Assembly (NCBI GenBank): GCA_963704405.1
Contig: OY969903.1
Location: 4,402,001 to 4,466,000 of the forward strand
Length of the DNA stretch: 64,000 nucleotides
Direction of reading: 5' to 3'
Origin: MFD01213-c1 sp963704405
Lineage (GTDB): Bacteria > Planctomycetota > Phycisphaerae > Tepidisphaerales > Tepidisphaeraceae
In this document: positions 16,620 to 26,441 of the stretch, in pieces
Position numbering within the stretch: the first letter of the stretch is position 1
How the letters are laid out: each line of letters starts with the position of its first letter
Made by a program: the position numbers and the translations under genes
Notes under the pieces: model-generated
What the model saw: the letters and a program-made list of their open reading frames with translations, nothing else
Database searches by the model: none
Told to the model about the DNA's origin: nothing

Positions 16620-17664
16620 TCAAGTTCTCGCCCTCTGAAATACGGGCCGATGAGAAAGGGAAAGCACCTTGGTCCACCAGCGCATGAACTGCACAGACCA
16701 CCAGGCGATGGGGAGGAGGCAGAGAAGAATCGCCGCCGCCGCCCAACTGACATAAGCGGCGACGAACAGTGCATCGTAAACGATGAGCCAGAGCAGGCCA
16801 TAGAGCATCAGCTTCTGTCCGGCTTCGCGGGAGCGCGGGTCTTTTCGGCGAAGGAGGGCCGCCATCACAGCAAATATTACAAGCGCTGCCAGCGGCAGAA
16901 GCAGCGCGGGGCGGGGATCGAGCGCGGTGATGGCGCCGCGCAGAGTTTGATCCCCCCGCCGCCAACCCACGGAGCCGAGCACCAGAAGATTCATCGCCGC
17001 CAGACCACCAAAGACAGTCCACCAATGTTCTTTGGTCAGGGTGGGCCGCTTTTCTTCCCAGTGGTAGGCGATGGTCGACAGGATCGCGACGTGATTCAGC
17101 AGCAGCAGCGGATGCCACACGACCGGCAGCCACGGCGCGGCAACCGCGGCCTGAAGAAAGCGAATCATTCCGAGACTCAGCAATCCAAGCGCAACCAGAT
17201 ATTTCCCGGCGAAATCATAAAATGTAATGAACAACCCCGTGGCGATGACGAGCATGAATGACATCCATCCGGTCGGGCGGGTCCAGTGTGCGTATGCCGC
17301 CCCGCCCCATGCGGCAAGCAGTCCGAGGCAAACACAGATCGCATGAGCCGTGGCAATGCCCACGCGGCCGCTCGGCAGAGGACGATGAGCCGCAATGCTG
17401 CTGTCGCGGCGACGATCAATGATGTCATTCAGACTCATGCCAAACCCGTAAAGCCCGATCGATGTGACCGCCATCGCGATCAGCGATTTGGGGTCGAGAA
17501 AATCGATGTAGGAAAGTTTTTGCGCCACCGGCGCTAGCTAAGTTTGCGGAATAGGAGGCGCGCAACAAAACCTCGCAGGCGCCGTCGGCGATGGCGGTAA
17601 AAACCAGCGCCATTCGCGTCAGTTGCAGAAGAGTCAAAATGCGCTGCGACAATGGACCGAGCAT
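16620..17664 (-). pseudogene. UbiA-family prenyltransferase, frame broken
   Basis: Integral-membrane aromatic prenyltransferase of the UbiA superfamily, which attaches an isoprenoid chain to an aromatic or sugar acceptor. The NDIIDRRRDS motif (first Asp-rich loop, Mg-diphosphate binding) is clear and is followed by seven or so transmembrane helices. The N-terminal helix (RILTLLQLTRMALVFTAIAD) lies in a different frame from ATG 17664; one extra base is present near 17530-17560. A GTG at 17528 could start a shorter form lacking helix 1. The second Asp-rich motif is not obvious. The acceptor is unknown. Confidence 0.75.
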
Positions 17665-17815
17665 GCAATGTCCAAGGTAAGATACGTTGGATCAAAAGGC
17701 GAGCGGACATCGGGAGAACAGCAAAGATAATACGCAGATTGAATTACAGCGTGCCCATCCGATCCGGGGCTTGCAGATTTGATCGCCGGGCACACGTCCT
17801 CTAGGCTATGTTGCC

Positions 17816-18289
17816 ATGAGCACTGAAATGCCTGCATTTGAGCCGAGGGAGATTCCTTCCGGGACGCGCATTGCGGTGATCGCCGCGCGGTTTAATGCGA
17901 AGATTGTGGATGAACTGCTCGCGGGATGTCACCGGCGATTGATGGAGTTGGGCATTGCGGAATCGCACATTGAAACGCACCGCGTGCCAGGGGCGTTTGA
18001 GCTGCCGATCGCAGCCAAGATTGCGGCGCATCACAAGAAATTTTCCGCCATCATTTGTCTTGGCTGTGTGGTCCGGGGGGACACGCCGCACTTTGATTAT
18101 GTCGCCGGTGAGGCCGCTCGCGGCATCCAGGAAGTAGCGCTGAGCGAATCGCTGCCCATCATCTTCGGCGTGCTCACAACCAATACCGAGCAACAGGCCT
18201 GGGACCGCACCGGCGGGTCCCACGGCCACAGCGGCGAACGCGCCGCTGAGTCGGCGCTGGAAATGATCGCCGCACTTCGAAATATCTGA
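17816..18289 (+). CDS. ribH: 6,7-dimethyl-8-ribityllumazine synthase
   Basis: Penultimate enzyme of riboflavin synthesis; condenses 5-amino-6-ribitylaminouracil with 3,4-dihydroxy-2-butanone 4-phosphate, usually in an icosahedral shell. The 157 residues show IAVIAARFNAKIVDELL, HRVPGAFELP, CLGCVVRGDTPHFDYV and FGVLTTNTEQQA, all strongly conserved, including the catalytic His in TPHFDYV. Length is typical. It stands apart from other riboflavin genes here. A hairpin follows the stop. Confidence 0.97.
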   Translation: MSTEMPAFEPREIPSGTRIAVIAARFNAKIVDELLAGCHRRLMELGIAESHIETHRVPGAFELPIAAKIAAHHKKFSAIICLGCVVRGDTPHFDYVAGEAARGIQEVALSESLPIIFGVLTTNTEQQAWDRTGGSHGHSGERAAESALEMIAALRNI

Positions 18290-18293
18290 AGCG

Positions 18294-18363
18294 AAAATTA
18301 TCGCCTGCTGCCATGCAAATCGCTTCCAACCTTGGCGATTTGTGGATGGGGCGGGATAATTTT
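18294..18363 (+). terminator. Nested hairpin after ribH, probable terminator
   Basis: The outer arms aaaattatc (18294-18302) and gataatttt (18355-18363) enclose an inner stem of caaatcgc / gcgatttg. It begins five bases after the ribH stop. The T run is short, so termination strength is uncertain. Confidence 0.5.
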
Positions 18364-18516
18364 CCCCCTAAAAATCCATTGCCATGCACCAGCGATCCAA
18401 CCGTTAAATCCCCCCAGGTTTAACTGTGATTGATTTTTGTTTTGCGGCACGCGCATCTCTGTATATCATCCGCCCCACCAAGGGGAACCGAACGCCGCAG
18501 TAGTGGGACTACATAG

Positions 18517-20472
18517 ATGCCTCGGAATGACCGCCGCAAAAGACTGACCACTCCATCCGTGCGCATCCCGGTCGCCACATTCGTCCTTGCTGTATCTTCC
18601 ATCATTACACAACAAGCGATTGCCGGTTCGGTTTTGGTTTCGCTTACGCGCGATCAGGAACAGCTCGGTTACAACCAGCAGCTTTGGACATCAATGACTG
18701 CCGACATGAATGCAGCGGCCACCGGTGGAATCACCACGGCAACCTCACTTTCCAATCTCAACCAGCTTCTCACTTACGACGGCATCTGGGTTGACCTTCG
18801 CGAACAGAGCGGCGGAGCATTTACCGCCACCGAAGCCAGCAACCTGTCGACATACATCAGCACTGGGCGACGCGTCGTCCTGATCGGTGAAAACCCGGCA
18901 TTCAGCGGATGGGATAATTCGATTCTCTCCGCAGTCGGGGGCGCGTATTCCGGCGATTCATTTAATGGCGCATCGCCCACTCATGCGTTTGTTCCGCTTA
19001 CCAGCGGCGTAAATTCGCTGATGGTCGCCAATGGAAGCATCGCGCCTGGGGGGACAACGCTCTTCACGGATCACGTCGCGACCGTCTGGGGGCCGGCGCG
19101 AAACGCCGTCGTTGTGCTGGATAGCAATGCGTTTGATGACGATCACCTGAAAATTGCCGGAAACTCCAACTTCGCAAAAAATATCGCCGGTTGGATCGCG
19201 GGAAAGGTCGCCGACGCTCCGTTGATCTGGTCCTCACCGTTCGGCGGAAGCTGGCAATCGGGCAGCGCGTGGTCCGATGGGGCGATGCCTTCGTGTGCTG
19301 ATGACGCCGTATTTAATATGGCGGCCGATGCGCAGAGTGCGCCGGGATATACCGTTTCCATTTCGTCGGCAGTCACAGCGCAGAATGTGTACGTCACGTC
19401 TGACCGCGTGACATTGCAGGTAGCCGCCGGAAATAGCGTGGCCGTCGGCAACAGCATTGCCGTCGGTCAGACCGCGGGGAAAGCAGGTTACCTGACGTTT
19501 GCTCGATCCGGCACTTCGGCAGCCGCGACGGTTTCCACGCAAACGCTGGCTATCGGCGCAGCCAATTCCACCGTTGGAAACGTGAGCGTCGGTCCCGACG
19601 TTAACCTGGTCGTTAACGGCTCGACAACAATCAGCGGCGATGGGTCATTCGATGTGGCGGGCTTGGCCACGCTGGCTGCTGTCGATGGCGACGGAAGCAT
19701 CACCGTTGAAAATAGCGGCTCGGTCGCAGCGCAACATATCCGCGGTGTCTCCCTGGGAATCAGCGGCTCAGTCGCGATTCAACAACAGGGTCTCCCGCGG
19801 AACAATGCAAACACCGTTAGTATTCTTTCATCGCTCACATTCGGTGCGGCAAATGCAACGTTCGATCTGAACGACAATGACCTCATCGTTAAAGGCGGCG
19901 ACATCGTCTCGATCTCAAACCAGATAAAGACCGGACTGAATCTGAGCGCGGGTGGATACTGGAATGGGCATGGGATTACGTCTGGCGCGGCCGCCGCCAA
20001 TCCGTCCCATCTCACGACGATCGGCGCGATCCAAAATAATGACGGCAGCAATCATATAATTTATGGAAGCGGCGCCAGCCTCGGTCTATTCGATGGACAG
20101 GACTCCACCCTCAATGACATTCTTATTAAATACACCTACTTTGGTGACGCTGATCTCTCGGGGCATGTCGATGGCTCGGATTATGCCAAAATCGACAATG
20201 GCTTCGCCCACCACCTTGGCGGCTGGTTCAACGGTGACTTCAATTATGACGGGGTTGTGGATGGGTCGGACTATTCACTGATCGATAATGCGTTTAACTC
20301 GCAGGGACTGAGCCTGAGCGATGACACCGCTTCCGCGATCGCCTCCAACAGCATTGTGCCAAGCCAGAGCAATGTCCCTGAACCAACATCTTTCTTTGCG
20401 ATCGTGACGGTCATCGGATGCGACGCCCTTCGAAGCAGAGTTCGACGTCGCTTGCGCAGGCGTACGGTGTGA
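18517..20472 (+). CDS. Large exported PEP-CTERM protein with dockerin-like repeats
   Basis: 651 residues: a signal peptide (to about residue 35), then an alpha/beta domain (about 37-230) with LLTYDGIWVDL and GRRVVLIGENPAF that resembles a glutamine-amidotransferase-like or ThuA-type fold. A repetitive Gly/Asn/Ser-rich beta-helix follows (about 235-545), as in autotransporter-associated repeats. Next come two calcium-binding dockerin-like repeats (DADLSGHVDGSDYAKIDNGF and DFNYDGVVDGSDYSLIDNAF). The C-terminal VPEPTS, a hydrophobic segment and RRRLRRRTV form a PEP-CTERM sorting signal. It is probably surface-attached or released. No catalytic residues were identified. Confidence 0.85.
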   Translation: MPRNDRRKRLTTPSVRIPVATFVLAVSSIITQQAIAGSVLVSLTRDQEQLGYNQQLWTSMTADMNAAATGGITTATSLSNLNQLLTYDGIWVDLREQSGGAFTATEASNLSTYISTGRRVVLIGENPAFSGWDNSILSAVGGAYSGDSFNGASPTHAFVPLTSGVNSLMVANGSIAPGGTTLFTDHVATVWGPARNAVVVLDSNAFDDDHLKIAGNSNFAKNIAGWIAGKVADAPLIWSSPFGGSWQSGSAWSDGAMPSCADDAVFNMAADAQSAPGYTVSISSAVTAQNVYVTSDRVTLQVAAGNSVAVGNSIAVGQTAGKAGYLTFARSGTSAAATVSTQTLAIGAANSTVGNVSVGPDVNLVVNGSTTISGDGSFDVAGLATLAAVDGDGSITVENSGSVAAQHIRGVSLGISGSVAIQQQGLPRNNANTVSILSSLTFGAANATFDLNDNDLIVKGGDIVSISNQIKTGLNLSAGGYWNGHGITSGAAAANPSHLTTIGAIQNNDGSNHIIYGSGASLGLFDGQDSTLNDILIKYTYFGDADLSGHVDGSDYAKIDNGFAHHLGGWFNGDFNYDGVVDGSDYSLIDNAFNSQGLSLSDDTASAIASNSIVPSQSNVPEPTSFFAIVTVIGCDALRSRVRRRLRRRTV

Positions 20473-20580
20473 CTGTTAACACAACGTCTCACCATTACGA
20501 TGTTCGCTGGTCGGCACGTTTCTCCTCCACGGTCTTCATCCCGTGATTATCACAAACCCATAAATACGCAATTTCTGCAT

Positions 20581-20608
20581 TTGACTACGCAATAAAGCGT
20601 AGTATACT
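20581..20608 (+). promoter_or_regulatory. Sigma-70-type promoter with embedded palindrome
   Basis: The -35 box TTGACT (20581-20586) and -10 box TATACT (20603-20608) are 16 bases apart. The palindrome ctacgc (20585-20590) / gcgtag (20597-20602) spans the spacer and overlaps the -35 box, so a bound dimer would block polymerase. It probably drives the genes at 20705 and 21237. Confidence 0.6.
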
Positions 20609-20704
20609 TTATCTCGCACGCGGCCAATCGGGTGATTTTTCCCCGATTAACCGTGAAGATCACACATTTCCTTCGCCTTTTTCAAGGCGTTATTGGTGTA
20701 TCGC

Positions 20705-21046
20705 ATGTGGCCATTTTCCCGCCCAACTTTGCCGATTCCTCCTTCGGTGACACCACTCAGTCCGCCGGCGTATTACCGTATTCTTTCATGCCTTGAAGGC
20801 GCGAAGCTGCCGCGATTTATCGGGGTGGCTGTTGATCCGGGGGGCGCGGTTACTTTGTATACGGGATTTTCCAGCGGGCCATGTCCGGGAAATGTGACGC
20901 CTCTGTTTGAATTTCTCAGCCAGACGTTGCAGCTTGATGGCCGCCAGGTGGTCATTCTGGATCGCGCGATTGAGCAGGGGTCTATTCATTCTTCCACCAC
21001 TTCGATCGCGTCTTTGCGGACGTGGAACACGCTCGACGCCGACTGA
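20705..21046 (+). CDS. Small hypothetical protein
   Basis: 113 residues from ATG 20705 (a GTG at 20693 is an alternative). The N-terminus is Pro-rich (SRPTLPIPPSVTPLSPP), then a compact region (RFIGVAVDPGGAVTLYTGF) that predicts beta strands. No family was recognised. It follows a convincing promoter and precedes the GT-C-like gene by 190 bases on the same strand, which is the main support for it being real. Confidence 0.4.
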   Translation: MWPFSRPTLPIPPSVTPLSPPAYYRILSCLEGAKLPRFIGVAVDPGGAVTLYTGFSSGPCPGNVTPLFEFLSQTLQLDGRQVVILDRAIEQGSIHSSTTSIASLRTWNTLDAD

Positions 21047-21236
21047 TTTTTCTTGGCCGCTCATGTTCGGCTTGCAGGGGTTTTTGAATCACCAATCCGG
21101 TCCGCGATCTTCCTGCTCGACAATCCGCAACTACCCCATTGCCCCCCGCGCCACTGCGGGTGAAAATAAACCCTCTGGCTGCATCTACCTTTCACATGAT
21201 CTTGCATCATTCATCTGCACGGCAGGGGAAGAATTC

Positions 21237-23699
21237 ATGAGCATCGCTGAGTTAGAGGAAAAAACCGTCCTGCTTCAATCGCCTGATCGACCGATGGGCC
21301 GGCGATTGAAGCCTCAGGCGGTGATGGTTGCCCTGACGTGGATTTGCGTCGCCGCGCTGATTGGGTTTTATGCCTGGCGGATTGCGCTGATCGGCATTGA
21401 TGCCCGCAATGGGTTCTGGGTTTATTGGCGGGACAACCATGTTCTTTCCGACATCGCCAACGCGATGGGGCAGGGAGACATGGTGCTGCGTGACGCTGAG
21501 TCGATCGCGCAGAATGAAGCGCAGAAGGACTCGCTGCATCAGACGGATGCGGAGCGGAAGGCGCAGGAAGAGCAGGAACGCGCGAATCCGCCAGCCACCA
21601 TCGCGCGGCCCGGCCCTGGATTATTTGATGCGCCCTGGAGCCGGCAAATCATGGCGGAGCGCTGGCATCGGTTGCGGCCAGTGTACGTGCAAATCTTCCA
21701 TGGGTGGGTTCATACGTATGATCGGCTGGAAAATGAAAATCCGGGCGGGGATTTCGGGCTGGACTATCCGCCGCTGCGGCTGATGGTCATGACCTTGTGG
21801 ACCTGGCGGGTTGAATCTCATTTTGAAGGGCTGAATTCGTTTCCATACAACCCGGTTCAACTGAATGACCCGATCGCCAGACGCGTGCGCACTGCCGACC
21901 CCGATGTAGTTCGCCCGCTGCTGGTGATGAACCGGACGTGCGATGCGATTTCGTCGATTACGATGTTTTTTCTGGTTTGGCTGTGGGTGCAGCGGCGGCC
22001 GAAACTTCCAACCGGCGTGTGCTGGCGCCGATGGATGTTTTGGCGGCGACGGCGCGATCCCGATGCGCTTCCGCTGATCGCCGCCGAGGCCGATGTGCCG
22101 CGGGCCAGCGGGTGGCGGGCGCGCTGGGGTGATCCGCTGCTGCTGGCGCCGGTGGTGGTGTTGGGCATCGCGACGATTCTGCGCCCGCACACGAGCTTTG
22201 AGTTCTCTACTCCGCACAGTGCGCCTTCGCTGATCGATGATCGGGTGCGCAGCGTGGGATGGTGGCTGTTTGTCATCCTTCGATTCGTTGCCGCCGTCTC
22301 GCTGGCACGGCTGCTGCCGCGGCCGTTCCGCGGGCCGGCTTGCGGGATGGTTGCCGCGACGTTGGTCTGGCTGAATCCAGCTTCGATTCTCGACAGCTTT
22401 GGCTGGCCGCAATGGGATGTCTGGTTGCCGCCGTTTTTCCTGCTTGCGGCGCTTTGTGTCTCTCTGGATTTCTGGCTGATCGCAGGCCTGCTGCTTGGGC
22501 TGGGGTGCATGTTCAAGGGGCAGCTTTTGTTTGTTGCGCCGGTGCTGATTTTGTGCCCATTGCTGGCCGGCTGGCTCGGGCGATTCATGCGCATTGCAGC
22601 CGGCATGGCGACGGCGGCAGGGCTTATTGTCTGGCCGTGGCTGGTCACGAACTCTTCATCGCGGGCCTATATCAGCAGCGCGGTTTTCGCGGCTGTGATG
22701 GTCTGCCTGATTTCCCTTTATCGCAAAAATATCTGGCGGGAGATTCGCACCTTTGCCGGCAGCGCCTGGGCACGTGGACGAGCGAGTTACGCCAGAAGGC
22801 GCGGGCAGGATATGGTCGCCTTCGATTCGGCAAACACCTTGCCGCAGCCGGCGATTGAAACGCGCATTCTCGCCTGGGGCGCGGTCATTATCACACTTCT
22901 GACCGCAAGCGCGCTGGTTTTACAGATTTATCGCCACCAACCGGCCCCATACAAGCCGTTCACGACGGCGCTCGTGCTGGGTGTGCTCGCTATTCCGTGG
23001 TTCCTTCCTCGCAAATCCATCCCCGGCTGGCTGGTTTTTGTTTTCGCTTTCTCGCTCTGGCTGTCCGCCTTCAGCCTCAACGGCAGCTTTTCATGGTGGG
23101 ATGTTGGATTCCTCAACGGCACCCGCAAACATCAGGTAATGCAGCTTGGTGAAAACAGCCTGAGCAATCTCTCGTCGCTGCTTGAAAAACGATATCACTG
23201 GGAACTGCATGACATCCTCGGCACCCTGAAGCTGCCGGGAATCAAAGACCCAATTGATCTGGAGATTCAAAACGGCCTGGTTGTTCTTTATGGAATCACC
23301 CTGCTGCTGTGCGCGATCGGCGCTTCGATCCATCTGCGGCGGCGCGATCCGCGGTTTCTGGTCGCGCTAACCGCGCCGTGGATTTTGTGGGTGGCGCTGC
23401 TGACCCAACTGGCGGCAAGGTACACGATTCTTCCCGCGATCATCGCCGCCTGCCTGGTGGCGGTGTCGGTGAGCTTTTCGCTGTTTCAGCTTTTGTTTAT
23501 GGTGATCGCGCTCACGATGCTGGGCAATCAGCTCATCATTCACGCTTCGGATATTGCGCCGCAGTCGGCGACGATCACGCCGCCGACGCATCCGGACATG
23601 GGTTGGATGATCCTGCTGATTGCGATGATTATGCTGATCGCCGCGCTGACGCCGAGCCCTCGGGAAGCGCCGGTGATGGAGCCTGATATCGTTCACTGA
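21237..23699 (+). CDS. Large multi-pass membrane protein, GT-C glycosyltransferase-like
   Basis: 820 residues with about a dozen transmembrane helices. After the first helix there is a long outer loop with a Glu/Gln/Arg-rich segment, then the motif GLDYPPL (DYPPL at 176-180). That motif is characteristic of lipid-linked-sugar glycosyltransferases of the GT-C superfamily such as ALG6/ALG8. This points to transfer of sugars from a polyprenyl donor outside the membrane. ATG 21237, with GGGGAAG upstream, gives a natural start; longer forms upstream read through unrelated sequence. The stop overlaps the convergent DinB-like gene by seven bases. The acceptor is unknown. Confidence 0.75.
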   Translation: MSIAELEEKTVLLQSPDRPMGRRLKPQAVMVALTWICVAALIGFYAWRIALIGIDARNGFWVYWRDNHVLSDIANAMGQGDMVLRDAESIAQNEAQKDSLHQTDAERKAQEEQERANPPATIARPGPGLFDAPWSRQIMAERWHRLRPVYVQIFHGWVHTYDRLENENPGGDFGLDYPPLRLMVMTLWTWRVESHFEGLNSFPYNPVQLNDPIARRVRTADPDVVRPLLVMNRTCDAISSITMFFLVWLWVQRRPKLPTGVCWRRWMFWRRRRDPDALPLIAAEADVPRASGWRARWGDPLLLAPVVVLGIATILRPHTSFEFSTPHSAPSLIDDRVRSVGWWLFVILRFVAAVSLARLLPRPFRGPACGMVAATLVWLNPASILDSFGWPQWDVWLPPFFLLAALCVSLDFWLIAGLLLGLGCMFKGQLLFVAPVLILCPLLAGWLGRFMRIAAGMATAAGLIVWPWLVTNSSSRAYISSAVFAAVMVCLISLYRKNIWREIRTFAGSAWARGRASYARRRGQDMVAFDSANTLPQPAIETRILAWGAVIITLLTASALVLQIYRHQPAPYKPFTTALVLGVLAIPWFLPRKSIPGWLVFVFAFSLWLSAFSLNGSFSWWDVGFLNGTRKHQVMQLGENSLSNLSSLLEKRYHWELHDILGTLKLPGIKDPIDLEIQNGLVVLYGITLLLCAIGASIHLRRRDPRFLVALTAPWILWVALLTQLAARYTILPAIIAACLVAVSVSFSLFQLLFMVIALTMLGNQLIIHASDIAPQSATITPPTHPDMGWMILLIAMIMLIAALTPSPREAPVMEPDIVH

Positions 23700-24187
23700 A
23701 ACGCGAAAAAACTCAGGTGGAGCTCGGCGTGGCGAAGATTCAGATCGATCCACTGCTGATGTGAAAGGGAGCCAAAGACCGGATTGGGCATCGTCGGCGA
23801 CTGAGCTTTCAATCGCTGCGCCGCCGCCGCAAGCCGCCGGAGACCTTCATCGACGCTGATTATTTCGGTGGCGTGTGTGCCATCCACCGTTTTCGGCAGC
23901 CTGAATCCTGCCCGCATCGGCGCGAGAACGGCGCGTTTTTTAATAATTCGTCCGAGGATCCTGATGAACCAGGGCACGGCCATCGGATAGCCATCAAACC
24001 CGTAATCCATCCACGCCGCGATGTGCCCGAGCGATTGTCCGACCGTCCAGTTTCCAAGTCGCCGAACACTCCCATCGCGATCAGCGGCGGCGAGGCGATC
24101 CACGTCAGCCAATAAATCATCAAGCGATGCGAACCTGAGCACCCGCCTGCCCGATGCCTTGCGCGTACTGACCATTTCCATATTCAT
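23693..24187 (-). CDS. DUF1569 / DinB-like protein
   Basis: 164 residues from ATG 24187, with GGAG eight bases ahead. The pattern NWTVGQSLGHIAAWMDY, a central hydrophobic region and the ending SHQQWIDLNLRHAELHLSFF fits the DUF1569 branch of the DinB/YfiT four-helix superfamily, with metal-ligand-type histidines in GHIAAW and RHAELH. Many relatives act as metal-dependent thiol transferases; the exact role here is unknown. It is convergent with the GT-C-like gene. Confidence 0.8.
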   Translation of the reverse strand: MNMEMVSTRKASGRRVLRFASLDDLLADVDRLAAADRDGSVRRLGNWTVGQSLGHIAAWMDYGFDGYPMAVPWFIRILGRIIKKRAVLAPMRAGFRLPKTVDGTHATEIISVDEGLRRLAAAAQRLKAQSPTMPNPVFGSLSHQQWIDLNLRHAELHLSFFAFQ

Positions 24188-24281
24188 CGGCGTCTCCAAA
24201 CCGCATCCACGGGATATATTCACGGCCTCATCCGATACAATAGACCCCGTTGCCCGATTCGCAAATCAGGACCTGATCCGC

Positions 24282-25418
24282 ATGACGATGTTGCCGCTGC
24301 CAATCGATCGTGAGGGGCAAAGTTCAATCTCAGAGAAATCCGCCGCGCTTCCGATCCCGCGCCGGCGGCTGCCGTCGCTTGATGGATTTCGGGCGATTTC
24401 GATTTTCTTCGTCGTGGCGGTCCACGCTTCGGCGACTGCAGATTATCCGTCCATTCTCACATCATCGGTTTTGGATTCAGCGCTGGGCGTCCGGATTTTT
24501 TTCGTCATCAGCGGATTTCTGATTACAACGCTGCTGCTGGAAGAGGATATACGGGCAGGCCGTGTATCGCTGCACGGATTTTACCGCCGGCGGTTTATTC
24601 GCATTCTTCCGGTTTATTGGTGCTATCTGTTGACGGTTGCCGTGCTGGGATGGGCAGGCGTGCTGGCTTTGCGATGGACGGATCTGGCGCAGCCACTGAC
24701 GTTCACGAATGGATTCTGGTTTTGGGAGAATACGGTGACATGGGTGACACGCCACACATGGTCGCTGGCGATTGAAGAGCATTTTTATCTGGTGTGGCCG
24801 ACGATATTTGTGCTGCTTGACGGTCCGCGAATGCGTATAGCCGTGATCGCGATGGTCCTCGTTGCGACGCCGTTGTTCAGATGCTGGGTTTATCTGCATC
24901 CAAGAGAGTCCAACTCGCTTTGGACGATCCTCGGGCATGCCGACATGATCGGCTGGGGATGTTTTCTTTCGCTGGTTGCGTTCTATTTCAGCGACCCCAT
25001 TTCGCGCATCCTGCAATGGCGGCCGGCCGTCGGACGTGCGCTGGCGGTCCTCGTGATTGAAGGCTCGCCCTGGTATTTCAGCCAAGTTTTTCGCTTGCAC
25101 TTCGTGCCGCTTGGCACGCTATGGATGACCGCGCATGGCATCGCGATCGCCTACCTGCTCGCGTCATTCATGACGATCCGTCGCGGCGTGGTGTACAAAC
25201 TTCTCAATAGCTGGCTGGCTGTTCAGATTGGGATTCTGTCCTATAGCATTTACATCTGGCAGCAGCTTTTCCTGGCGCCATCTGTGGGTAGATCAGGCTA
25301 TATCTGGCAGAAATGGCCATTAAACATCGCCTGCGTCATCGCAGTCGCGTCAGCTTCGTTTTATCTGGTGGAACGGCCGCTGCTCAGGTTCAAGCGGAAA
25401 CGTGGTTTAGCGATGTGA
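24282..25418 (+). CDS. Acyltransferase family 3 membrane protein (OafA/YrhL type)
   Basis: 378 residues with about ten transmembrane helices. It adds acyl groups, usually acetyl, to surface carbohydrates. The family hallmarks are present: R-LPSLDGFRAIS, the catalytic His in VVAVHAS, RIFFVISGFLITTLLL, FYRRRFIRILPVYW and the HTWSLAIEEHFYLVWP box. It ends with LVERPLLRF, also typical. ATG 24282 is preferred because upstream codons overlap the DinB-like gene in antisense. It likely modifies a polysaccharide made by the nearby glycosyltransferases. Confidence 0.92.
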   Translation: MTMLPLPIDREGQSSISEKSAALPIPRRRLPSLDGFRAISIFFVVAVHASATADYPSILTSSVLDSALGVRIFFVISGFLITTLLLEEDIRAGRVSLHGFYRRRFIRILPVYWCYLLTVAVLGWAGVLALRWTDLAQPLTFTNGFWFWENTVTWVTRHTWSLAIEEHFYLVWPTIFVLLDGPRMRIAVIAMVLVATPLFRCWVYLHPRESNSLWTILGHADMIGWGCFLSLVAFYFSDPISRILQWRPAVGRALAVLVIEGSPWYFSQVFRLHFVPLGTLWMTAHGIAIAYLLASFMTIRRGVVYKLLNSWLAVQIGILSYSIYIWQQLFLAPSVGRSGYIWQKWPLNIACVIAVASASFYLVERPLLRFKRKRGLAM

Positions 25419-25453
25419 TCGGCCCTGCATGATTAAGAGCCTCCAAGACCCAA

Positions 25454-25526
25454 AGCCACCTATCAGACTTGAACTGATAACCGCCGGTTTACAAAACCGG
25501 TGCTCTGCCAATTGAGCTAAGGTGGC
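25454..25526 (-). tRNA. tRNA-Thr (anticodon TGT)
   Basis: Cloverleaf on the minus strand: acceptor GCCACC / GGTGGC, a D-arm with TAGCTCAATTGGCAGAGCA, anticodon stem CCGGT / ACCGG around TTTGTAA with anticodon TGT, and the TψC loop TTCAAGT. The discriminator is T and CCA is not encoded. Confidence 0.95.
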
Positions 25527-25611
25527 GGAAAAATGTCCGTGGCCTGTTGCGAAAGACCTGCCGCGCTGTTTCATTTCCTCAACGCCCTGCGACGGACAAC
25601 AGGCATTATCT

Positions 25612-26082
25612 TTACTGAACAATCGCCAAAATCTTAAATTCATTCGTCCCGCGGGGGGCTTTTACTTTAACGGTGTCGCCGACGCGGGCTTTCATGAGGG
25701 CTTCGCCCATGGGGCTGTTGACGGAGACGGGCATCACTTCGCTGCCGGGATCGACGGGCTGGGCTTCACCGACGAGACGGACAAGCTGCTCGCTGTCATC
25801 ATATAGGTCCAGCAGCTTGACGGTATGGCCGAGGAAGACCATGTCTTCCGGAACGTTGTCCGTAGCAACCACCGCGATGTTGCGCAGCTTCATTTCCAGC
25901 TCGGCCAGCTCGCGCTCGAGGCTGCGGTTCTCTTCCTTCGCGAAGTGATACTCGGCGTTTTCGGACAGATCCCCAAGGCTCGCGGCCTTGCGGATGCGGT
26001 CCTGGACGTCGATCTTCGCCTTGTACATTTCCTCGCGCTTCTTCTCGAGGACGGCCTTTTCCTGGGCGCTCATCATCTGCAT
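25612..26082 (-). CDS. greA: Transcription elongation factor GreA
   Basis: Rescues stalled RNA polymerase by stimulating RNA cleavage. The 156 residues show an N-terminal coiled coil with the tip motif GDLSENAEYH, whose acidic residues reach the active site, and a C-terminal FKBP-like domain (SPMGEALMKARVGDTVKV). ATG 26082 has AGGAG seven bases ahead; two further ATG codons follow at once. Length is typical. It lies upstream of tRNA-Thr on the same strand. Confidence 0.96.
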   Translation of the reverse strand: MQMMSAQEKAVLEKKREEMYKAKIDVQDRIRKAASLGDLSENAEYHFAKEENRSLERELAELEMKLRNIAVVATDNVPEDMVFLGHTVKLLDLYDDSEQLVRLVGEAQPVDPGSEVMPVSVNSPMGEALMKARVGDTVKVKAPRGTNEFKILAIVQ

Positions 26083-26441
26083 GCAAAAACTCCTGGACGC
26101 CTGACTCGGCGACCCATCGGCGGGCACTGGCAAAAATGCGCAAGCCCGAAATTCGATCGGCCATCAGGGACTAAAACCCCGGCGGCTCCGCCGCACTGCC
26201 CGAACCTCTAAATGCGAAACACCGCGCCATCGGCGCGGTGGCAGTGCAATCGGTACGTAGATAATAACTTGCTCCCGGACTTTTGGGAAACGCCTAACCG
26301 GTAAGAATTTCGAGAACTTCGGAAGCTCCATCCACCGGCAATCGCACGTGGAGGAACGAATTGACGCCGCACAAAGATGCCCATAAACTGCGCATTCTCG
26401 ACAGAATCAGTTGGTTGGATCGGTAATACCTGCGGAGCAAC
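26083..26441. other. Intergenic region between greA and atpC
   Basis: About 360 bases between divergent genes. It holds a two-helix fold: gcactgcc (26193-26200) pairs with ggcagtgc (26240-26247), enclosing caccgcgcc (26220-26228) paired with ggcgcggtg (26232-26240). No known RNA was recognised. Confidence 0.45.
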
